Source: Isoetes taiwanensis | Taxonomy: Eukaryota > Streptophyta > Lycopodiopsida > Isoetales > Isoetaceae | DNA: 64,000 nt | Direction of reading: 5' to 3' | NCBI GenBank assembly: GCA_021234155.1 | Contig: JAJEKV010000049.1 | Coordinates: 10,578,292-10,642,291, forward strand | Part shown: piece by piece, positions 25,017 to 32,654 of the stretch | How the letters are laid out: every line of letters starts with the position of its first letter | Position numbering within the stretch: the first letter of the stretch is position 1 | Notes under the pieces: generated by a model | What the model was told of the DNA's origin: nothing | What the model saw: the letters and a program-made list of their open reading frames with translations, nothing else | Database searches by the model: none | Position numbers and translations under genes: made by a program

Positions 25017-25400
25017 TTATGCTGGAACCGTACTTTGTATTACAGGTGATGGTACGGGCAACAGTTGATATGCATCATATGGAAGGTTCTGCAGTAAATA
25101 AGAAATAACACAATCAGGAGAAGAGATGTGAGGCGGTTGAGGGTTCAGATTAAGTGCTGCGTGTGCAGTAGGAAAAGTGTATGGTGGAATCGGATAATGA
25201 TTCAGAGGAGGAATAAATTCTTCATGATGAATTTGAGAGTTAGTACCAGAGTAAGTAGTGGTAAGAAACGGATTTGGAAGTTGGGAACAACGTGCTGGAA
25301 TCTTCATAGGACGCACTATATTTGGTTCAGCATATGAAAGAGAGGCTTGAGATTCTTGAGTAGAGAAGACAACGTCAATTGGAGAATTCATGGAATCCAT
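25017..25400 (-). CDS. Proline-rich ORF beside the Harbinger transposase, function unknown
   Basis: A 127-codon frame starting MDSMNSPID and rich in Pro, Ser and Gln, with no domain I recognise. It lies upstream of the transposase on the same strand. PIF/Harbinger elements carry a second ORF with a Myb/SANT-like domain, and this could be the non-conserved end of one. I see no Myb helix, so the link is inference from position. The tail lies in a 131-base tandem duplication. Confidence 0.35.
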   Translation of the reverse strand: MDSMNSPIDVVFSTQESQASLSYAEPNIVRPMKIPARCSQLPNPFLTTTYSGTNSQIHHEEFIPPLNHYPIPPYTFPTAHAALNLNPQPPHISSPDCVISYLLQNLPYDAYQLLPVPSPVIQSTVPA

Positions 25401-27133
25401 GCCTACAATATTTTGAACAAGGATTAAATAAAATTAAGCAATCCTACACAGAATGATGAATTGAATCAATGGAAATGTATGAAATGAATCAATAGAAATG
25501 TTACTGTAATCGGACAAGATTTTAAGAACTTAACTACCTACTTGAATTCTTTCGGAAATCCTTGGAATCTGTATTCATGCAAGTCTGGGTCTGTAAAATC
25601 TTACATCATCGACCAGGAGGTAGACCAGGAGGCAGAGGTGCACTCGGATGCCCCAGCCGAAGTGCTCGAGGAAGAAGGAGACGAGCAAATCCAGAGAGTC
25701 CTCGAGCAGATGGAGAAGGAAAAGCAAGATAAGGCGGAGCAAGAGCGAGAGGCCAAAGCACACGAAGAGCAGGGAGCCGATTCCCGAGCCAAACCCCGAG
25801 CCAACCGACGAGGAGCAGCTCGAGGCGTGGATCCGGATGCACGAAGCAAAAGAGCGGCGCCGAGCGAAGCGGAGAAAAAGAGGAAGAGGGAGGAGAAGGA
25901 GGCCAACGAGGCCGAGGAAAAGAAGAAGAAAAATGGCAAACACGTGGAGGAGCCCAAGAGGAAGTTGAAGAAGACGCCAAACATCAAGGTAGTCATCAGG
26001 GAACGGCCAGCCGACCAGCCAGCCTCCTCTGATGATTCTGACGACGACGACTTCAACCCAAACTTGGAAGTAGCCAGCAGGAGAAGACCCGCCAGCCCAA
26101 GAGGAGGGAGGACAGAATCAGCAAGTACAGGCACCCTTGCCTTACCCGACTTGGGATAAGGACTCGAAAAAGAAGCCGCGACCTGGCCGGGAGTCATACG
26201 TGATAGACTCTATCCGGGTCTATCAGAAGAAGCTGAAGGAACATCAGCAGTACATGAAGAAATGGGAGGCCCACAACTCCTATTACTAGGAGAATAAGGT
26301 CACATTTGTCGCAGGTGGATGGCCATCAAAGAAGCAGACCCTAAAGCCGCCGCCAGAGAATCCCAAACCTCCAAAGAAGCCGCCGAAAAGAAAGCCCAGT
26401 CGAAGCTGAATCGAGCAATCAGGGAGATCCGGCACTTCCAGAGGAGTTTCGGCTTCCTTATCCCCCGTGCTCCCTTCGCCAGGCTCGTAAAGGAAGTCGT
26501 GCAAGAGTATACAGCACCGAAATGAGAGTAACAAGTGAGATGCTGCTAGCCTTGCAAGCACAATTTCATTAAAATGAGAAATTTCGTGATTCCAATTAGG
26601 GATGAAAATCCCTTTTAATCCATTTTATGACCATTTTTTGAGCAATTATGGCGCAATTTAGCAAAAAAAATGCATCTAAAGTGCCATTTATTGGCGCCAT
26701 TAATATCAGAGAGGGGGGAAAAAACAACAAAAAAAAAAATACTGCAACTTAAGTTAGCAAGTTTTACCTATTTTACAGGAAGAAGGGCATCATTAACTTC
26801 TGAAATTGACAAATTTACACATCAAGAAAATTTGTTTATGAAGCTAAAATATCTGAAATTTGTTGCTGAATTGAATCAACGCCATTAGTAGGATCATGCT
26901 TTTCTTTGCCAACATTCATAAGAATGTCAAATCCTGCCCACTAAATGCCTCTTAAGTCAAAGTTGTAAGCCGCATTTTGAATCTCATCGTGACTAAAATC
27001 TTCAGTGGTACCAAGCTGGACGAAGGTGACTCCACAGCAAATCTCCTGGCATACCTGAACGTGCATTTGCTATAGCAGACCAAATGCATGCTGGTGAATG
27101 CATCCTCAACATATTTTTTTTGCATGCTAGTGA

Positions 27134-27310
27134 ATGCAAATGGCGCCATGGCGCCATTTGCATCCTCAGCATGCTTGGAAATGGCACCTTGAGGATGCAA
27201 CATGGTGCCATTTACACCCCCAGCACCCAAAAAAATTTCCACCCAAAAAAAAAGGGTGTTGGGGTGCAAATGGCGCCATGGCCATTTGCACCATGCAAAA
27301 AAAAAAAATC

Positions 27311-27349
<39 letters not shown>

Positions 27350-28780
27350 GAAATTTTTTTTGGCGTTGCGGGTGCAAATGGCGCCATGGCGCCATTTGCA
27401 TCCTCAAGGTGCCATTTCCAAACATGATGAGGCATCCACAGCATGCATTTGATATAACATCTGGATCAAATGCATGGTGGTGAATGCAAATGGCGCCATG
27501 GCGCCCTTTGCATTCCTCAACATGCATTTAATAAAGCAAATCATGCTAAGGATGCATGCCATTTGCCTCCTCAATATGCATCAAGCAAACATATATTCAA
27601 GAAACTGGTGCTATTTGACTAGGAAAACTAAAAAATCAAGTAAAAGAACACCTACCTTTGCCTTGGAGACTTCCCTTCATGATTCTTGATATCTTTAGTG
27701 TCTAGAGTGATGAAAACAAAGGCGCTTAAGCGTTGCTATACCAAGCATCGCACTAGGGCGCCAGGCCATCTAGCCGCAGGGCGCCGGGCGTTGGCCTTAG
27801 GGTCCAATGGGCCATCTAGCGCCAGGGCGCCAGTGGCCGAAAGTTGGCGGATCGGTCTGGCCGCAGCGAGGGAAGCGTGGGGGATGTAGGCGGCGCAAAG
27901 CGGGATGTAGGCGGCCTTCAGGCCATCTAGCGGCCGCTTAGCCGGGCGCCAGGTCCAATAAAATATCTAATAGCTTGGCCGGCAGCGGTCGGCTGTATCG
28001 TAGTCGCAGCGCGGGAAGCAGCGGAATGTAGGTGGCCGGGCGGGTGGGTATGCGGCTTCGTGGAAGGCGAGCGTAAATTTAAAAAATGCCCGCCTAAATT
28101 TGGAAACCCTCGGGCCCAAATTTGAAAGCCCTCCGCCCAAATTTGAAATTCAAAATTTGAAATCCCAAATTTGTTGTTGCTGCTCGACATATCATTTCTT
28201 TAGGCGCTTTGTATAGATCCTTCTATAGGCGGATCACGTGGTCTTCGATGGTTCCATACCGATCGGCACTTCTAGGCTGCTTCTTGCGCCATTTATTTTC
28301 GTGTAACATTAGTCGCTTTGCACAGAGGGTTTTTGGGCGCTTCTTTTTGAGGCGCTGCAATATTCTTACAAGATCCATATAAAAGGTGACCACCATATCC
28401 AGGTAAGTCTTTCTATATGCATCGTCTTTTTGTTAGAGCCATTCATCACATGTATACATCCAAATGGAGCCATTTGGGGCACCATTTGGAGCCCCTCAAA
28501 TGGCTTCATGGCTTCATTTGGGGGGCTGCCAGGGCGTATACCACCCAAATGGCCATTTGGAGGGTGCCGGGGGTAGGGGTATACCCCCAAATGGCTTATG
28601 GAGCCATTTGGGGTGCCATTTGGAGCCCTCAAATGGCTCCATGGCTCATTTGGGGTGCCAGAGGGGGCGGTATACCCCTCAAATGGTGGCATTTGGGGGC
28701 CATGGGCGGCAGGTATACCCCCACATGGCACCTTGAGGATGCAAATGGCGCCATAAATGCCGCCATGGCGCCATTTGCAT
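27134..28780. repeat. Family of perfect palindromes built on ATGCAAATGGCGCCA
   Basis: The 15-base arm ATGCAAATGGCGCCA followed by its own complement forms a perfect 30-base palindrome at 27134-27163. Close versions lie at 27265-27290, 27373-27400, 27484-27513 and, with a longer centre, 28739-28780. The copies next to the A run (27300-27346) and the T run (about 28789-28815) are in opposite orientation, so the whole block is also a large inverted repeat. Confidence 0.85.
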
Positions 28781-28784
28781 CCGC

Positions 28785-28815
<31 letters not shown>

Positions 28816-29010
28816 GGTGTAGGCATACCCCCAAATGGCTTCATTTGGGGGTGGTTGGGGAGGGTATACCCCCATTTCGGGTTAGTTGCTAGGGGAGTAT
28901 ATATACCCCCAAATGGGGGTTGGGGAAGGGAGGGGGGGGGGGGGGCCGTATACCCGGGGGCACCCCCATGGAGCCATTTGGGGGCGCCAACGAGGGGGCA
29001 ATTATACATG
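28450..29010. repeat. Array of CCAAATGG / CCATTTGG and GGTATACCC units
   Basis: Short units such as tatacccccaaatggc and gccatttgggg alternate in both orientations for more than 500 bases, making a dense set of potential hairpins. ORFs in this stretch are by-products of the repeat. Confidence 0.75.
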
Positions 29011-29204
29011 CCATTTGGGGTAAAGAGAGCCACCCTTCATGGCAAGGATGTTGATCCATTGAATTTAGCAACGAGAGATCACGAAATGTGGTGCCTATTG
29101 AACTTCCAATCATATGCTGGGGTGCAGATAACATTGGTGAAGCAGTAGGTGCATTTATTCAGTTGCCAAAGAAGGATGTGAGACTGGTTGAGGCTTGTAT
29201 GCTA

Positions 29205-29450
29205 TAAATATATGTATGATACATGTGTACTACTCACGTGTATCATACACCTGCAGAAGGTCTATAAATCTATTCATGTATCTTAAAAATATATGTATGA
29301 TACATGGGTGTCATACCTGTGTACCTAACACATGCAGAAGGTGTATGATACCGAGTAAATATGTTTTCTACATATTTCATGGTGGTGTATACAACCCCTG
29401 CATAAGGTCTATGATACAGGGTACTCAACCCCTGCATAAGGTCTATACAA
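29205..29450. repeat. Imperfect tandem repeats with tgcagaaggtctat / tgtatgatac
   Basis: About five imperfect units containing ctgcagaaggtctat or ctgcataaggtctat alternate with atgtatgatacatg-type palindromic pieces. Confidence 0.6.
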
Positions 29451-29773
29451 CCCCCAAAATAAAAAAATTCCAGTTTACTAAAAATTTTCCCATTATAATG
29501 AAATTGTGCTTTTGCATGAAGTAGCGGAGCTTTTTGAAGACCCCACGGCATGCACAGTATACGCAAAAAGGGTAACCTTAATGAAGAAGGATATGCAACT
29601 GGCGAGTCTTATTAAAGGAGAGCCTTATTAATTTTGTAAATCATAAATTTTGTGAATACAAAGTGTTTTTGAGTAAACTATAAGTGTATAAATCTACTTA
29701 ATTAAGTTGAATTAGCAAGTAATGGCTTTTGTTTCAGTCAAATTGGTCATATTTAGACCGATTAGTGAGAGAT

Positions 29774-30043
29774 GTCTCACATTGTGCGCCAGAGCCCCAA
29801 CCTAGAATTTAGGTCGAGCCCTGGGCGCACAATGTGAGACTTTCAGCCCAAAAGTTGTCCAAAACACCTCCAAATCGACGAAGTAAGGGGTCAATCCTGC
29901 CTAACTCGATGAGACTAGTATGTTTTGACCCTTAGTTTATCCAGATTGGACAAGTATTGACCAAATTGAGCCAATTGTCTCACATTATGCGCCAGAGGCC
30001 TAACCTAAATTTTAGGTCGAGCCCCAGGCGCACAATGTGAGAC
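29774..30043 (+). promoter_or_regulatory. Two long hairpins in the leader between the histone ORF and ORF1
   Basis: GTCTCACATTGTGCGCC (29774-29790) is the exact complement of GGCGCACAATGTGAGAC (29824-29840); the 33-base loop holds an inner cctagaatttagg. A second pair with one mismatch is at 29977-29993 and 30027-30043, with inner cctaaattttagg. The same layout recurs at 39194-39458 and 63486-63763 with different bases in the stems. Confidence 0.8.
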
Positions 30044-30235
30044 CTTCCAATATTTTCTCTACCATGCTACACCCAATTGACCTTTAGTTTGTTGCAATAG
30101 GTTCATTAGGCAGTCCTATTCATGCTCAAACCATCAAATTGGCTTCCCAATCCTCATTTGGACCTCAAAATAGGTCAGATTTGCCCAACCCCAATAGCTT
30201 TCCAGGTCATCCAAAAATTAGGGTTTTCCCTTGTC

Positions 30236-30243
30236 TATAAATA
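30236..30243 (+). promoter_or_regulatory. TATA box upstream of ORF1 (copy 1)
   Basis: TATAAATA lies about 120 bases before the ORF1 ATG at 30357 in a setting typical of a plant core promoter. TATA-like runs sit in the same place in the other two family copies (about 39648 and 63075). Confidence 0.65.
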
Positions 30244-30356
30244 GGCCCCCATTTCTCACTTAGCATCCTACAAGTTTGCTCCCGACCTTCTAGGCGATCT
30301 TCCAGCTCCCTGAGGCGCTTCTGCATCTGTTTATTAGTCCAACCCACTCTAGATCC

Positions 30357-31903
30357 ATGGCAACTGCTGACTTTAGGCGATGGTACAGCGCCAGTGCCCA
30401 TGCAGCTGAAGCCGATGTCAATGCAATTTTTCAAGTTTTCCGCAAAGAGGTAGATGTCCAAGCCACGTTGCAAGCAACCCCAGCATACATGGAAGTCATG
30501 TCCGAATTTCAAGCTAAGGTAGGACCGACCCTAGTACAACTCCCCCCTTGCACATGATATTTTGTCCCTAGGCAGTCCCTCCAAGCAGCCTTAGGTGATG
30601 TCCCAAACATTGCCAAATATCTGACCAATAAAGCTGCTAGGTTGCCAGACTACATGGTCTTGACAGCTAATAGAAACAAGTATTTTTCCTACACCGCTGC
30701 CCTAGCCATCTTCCTTTCCCACCGGGCCCAGAACCCCATTGGTGAAACCTCTATCCCTCCCATGGATGTAGATCCCTTGGCCTCTTCAGCAGATGATCAG
30801 CTCTTACTGCAGTACCAAGCGGAACAAGAAGGAAGAGCAGATGATGAACCGGTCAACTTCGACGGCGGCGAAGACTACGCCGAAGCTTCGACCCCGGCGA
30901 AGAGCGCCGGCTAGCGAGTAAGGTGATGCCAATTTTCGAACAGGACCGGCGGACCCTCAGAATCGCTCCCCCGCTCGGGTTAGGTATCACAAGCCTAGCC
31001 CCCATCATCATCGACGGCCAGGAGTACTTGCTCCTTACTGACATCCAGAACCTCCCCGAATGCAGAGACAAGGAGTACCGACTCGACGAGTTGCTGTATC
31101 TTCTGTGGCAACAGTCAGATCTGGATGACTTCATCGACCGGAAGGCTTCCGACTTTCCGATCCAGGTCAGAGAAGCCGACACCTATACAGGGAAGTCGAC
31201 TTCAGATATTCAGGCATACAGTAGCATCCGCCAAATGATTGAAGCTCGAGACCTGCCGTCTGAAGAAGAATTTTATGCCATTCAAGAGCGAATGGGGATC
31301 CGAGGCAAAACCACGAACATTTTGATGCCGAGTTCTTTGACACCAACCCCCATAGGTGTTCAGAGAAGAGGCGAGATCGACCTGCGGCGAATTACATCGA
31401 CAGTCAGGGACTATGGAGAACTCACAGAGATCGACGTCGATGAGTATGCAGGGAGACACAGAGCCGGAGTCCGAGGAGACGACGAGTCAACAGCAGCGGG
31501 CCGGGACAGGTCGCTGAGGTACTATCTCTCTCTGTTGACGGATGGGAGAATAGCGGTAATTCACCGCAAATTCAGCCCAAGGGGCGAAGAAAGAGTGTTC
31601 ATGCACATCGCACTCTCGGGCTTTGGCAGGCATGCTCGGCTGGGTCCAAACACCGACTATGCCGTCTTAGTCAAGAGAACGATGACACTTGACATCTTCG
31701 ACTTCGATATGCCCTATCAACGGCAGGGAAGACTAGCAATGACCGCGGCCTACACGTCCGACCGCAGGGTAGAAGACTTGGTGCAAGCCTTGCAGGGCAG
31801 AACATCAACCAACATCCTCAGGAACTTGGGACGCTCCATAGGAACGGCCCAAGTTAAGAAGTTTCTTCAGGATAACCCATCCTACCGGCGATTTCAAGAA
31901 TAG
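30357..31903 (+). pseudogene. ORF1 of the gypsy family: uncharacterised protein conserved between copies
   Basis: The ATG at 30357 starts MATADFRRWYSA. The frame meets a TGA at about 30555, continues in the same frame as YFVPRQSLQAALG to about 30914 (acidic end), then shifts to the frame of 30926-31903. The second half has APPLGLGITSLAPIIIDGQEYLLL, LPSEEEFYAIQERMGIRG, DGRIAVIHRKFSPRGEE and NILRNLGRSIGTAQVKKFL. I recognise no known domain. It aligns closely with 39759-41272, and its first half aligns weakly with 63085-62780 on the minus strand, so it is a real protein carried by the family. It is not gag, since a separate gag follows. Two breaks make this copy non-functional. Confidence 0.65.
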
Positions 31904-32057
31904 TTAGACTCTTGATCCCAGAGGCTTTGTATTTAAGATATTATATATATAAATAAATGTTTTGTTGATGTATTTTGTTCCACAACTATACCAACAAAAA
32001 CATATAATGCAATAGAACCAATAAAACTAACCGTAAGGCCATGATTTACTTGTGTAT
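31904..32057 (+). other. Probable intron or spacer between ORF1 and gag, with conserved acceptor
   Basis: AT-rich sequence ends in tgtgtatgcag just before the gag frame (ctagaggccc). In copy 2 the same AT-rich stretch ends in tgtgtatgcag followed by ctagagcacc (about 41445). The gag frame here has no ATG at its head (GTG codon at 32052), which fits an exon joined by splicing. Confidence 0.5.
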
Positions 32058-32648
32058 GCAGCTAGAGGCCCAGGAACAGCCGAACAGGAACGGCGAACCC
32101 GTAGAGATGAACAGACTCCGCCTAGGCCGCACCCAGCAAGGAACCTATATGAGGCATTTGGCCCCATGACCCCTGAGGAGGAAAGGTCGCAGATGAGAAT
32201 GGACCTTGAGCAAATAAAGGCTTTCTTGGCAGCACAAGCGGGAGATGGCCCAGACAACAACGTCCAATTGTCGGAAGCACCATCTCAGAAGACGAGGAAG
32301 GACAAGAAGAGGAGCAAGAGAAGGAGGTCCTCCAGCACGAAATCCTCCGACTCAAGCTCGGATTCGGACTCCGATTCCGAGGAGGAGGTAGAAGAGATCC
32401 AGGACCGTAGAGACGGCAGACACAGAGACACAAAGGCCTCAGATTACCAGAAGAAGGTAGACTCAGCATTAAGAAATGTATGGAAGGCCAGAAAGCTTGA
32501 GCAATTTTCAGGCGACAGCAGGTCAGGCATGGAAGCAGAGGCTTGGCTTGATGAGATGAGTGAGTATGGTAACGCCTATGGTATGAAGGACAAGGACAAA
32601 GGCAGGGTGGCAACAGCCAACCTGAAGGGAGCAGCACGCATTTGGTAG
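32052..32648 (+). pseudogene. Gag of Ty3/gypsy chromovirus, truncated
   Basis: About 199 codons: an N-terminal region rich in Arg/Pro, then a Ser/Asp/Glu and Lys-rich stretch (residues about 80-120). Next comes the start of the Retrotrans_gag capsid domain, LEQFSGDSRSGMEAEAWLDEM, ending GAARIW at a TAG. The rest of the capsid, the CCHC zinc knuckle and the protease catalytic Asp are absent. The next frame starts just downstream inside the protease C-terminal part. Gag would form the particle and package RNA. Confidence 0.75.
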
Positions 32649-32654
32649 AAGGGA

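Larger units (their letters stand above)
26556..29511. mobile_element. TIR element inserted in the histone fold ORF
   Basis: The ends are inverted: AAGCACAATTTCATTAAAATG at the left and the complement of cattataatgaaattgtgctt at the right, matching for about 28 bases with few differences. TTGC flanks both sides (26552-26555 and 29512-29515), a probable 4-base target duplication. Removing the element plus one TTGC keeps the histone reading frame. No transposase is visible. The interior holds palindromes, long A and T runs and a GC-rich core (about 27720-28340). Confidence 0.7.
25542..29626 (+). pseudogene. CENH3-like histone H3 fold with a long charged N-terminal region, interrupted by an insertion
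   Basis: From 25542 (first codon TTG, not ATG) a Lys/Glu/Arg-rich region runs to about 26290, with frame changes. Pro/Lys-rich codons follow (26310-26400). The fold begins at about 26405 with RAIREIRHFQRS, then LIPRAPFARLVKEV. This matches the H3 alpha-N and alpha-1 helices; LIPxAPF is typical of plant CENH3, where canonical H3 has LIRKLPF. After a one-base shift near 26515 comes TEMRVTSEMLLAL (start of alpha-2). The rest lies at 29516-29626: HEVAELFED, then [15 protein letters not shown] and a stop. Against H3, alpha-2 lacks about five residues before LFED. A 2.96-kb element splits alpha-2. The histone would wrap DNA in nucleosomes; this copy is broken. Confidence 0.7.

Noticed and set aside
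25575-26197. Minus-strand ORFs of 122-198 codons rich in Ser, Leu and Phe
   Set aside because: Shadows of the Lys/Glu-rich plus-strand coding region.
26286-26561. 91-codon minus-strand ORF over the histone alpha-1 region
   Set aside because: Antisense shadow; the plus strand has the histone pattern.
26952-27527. 191-codon ORF and several overlapping ORFs at 27.0-27.5 kb
   Set aside because: They are translations of palindromes and the A run (poly-Lys or poly-Phe) with no protein character; repeat artefacts.
28366-29148. ORFs up to 243 codons on both strands at 28.4-29.1 kb
   Set aside because: They arise from the CCAAATGG/GGTATACCC repeat array and exist on both strands; not genes.
26559-29508. 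CACTA-type reading of the insertion, with ends starting CACAATTTC
   Set aside because: The 3-base flanks would then be AAG and CTT, which are inverted rather than direct, so they belong to the inverted repeats.
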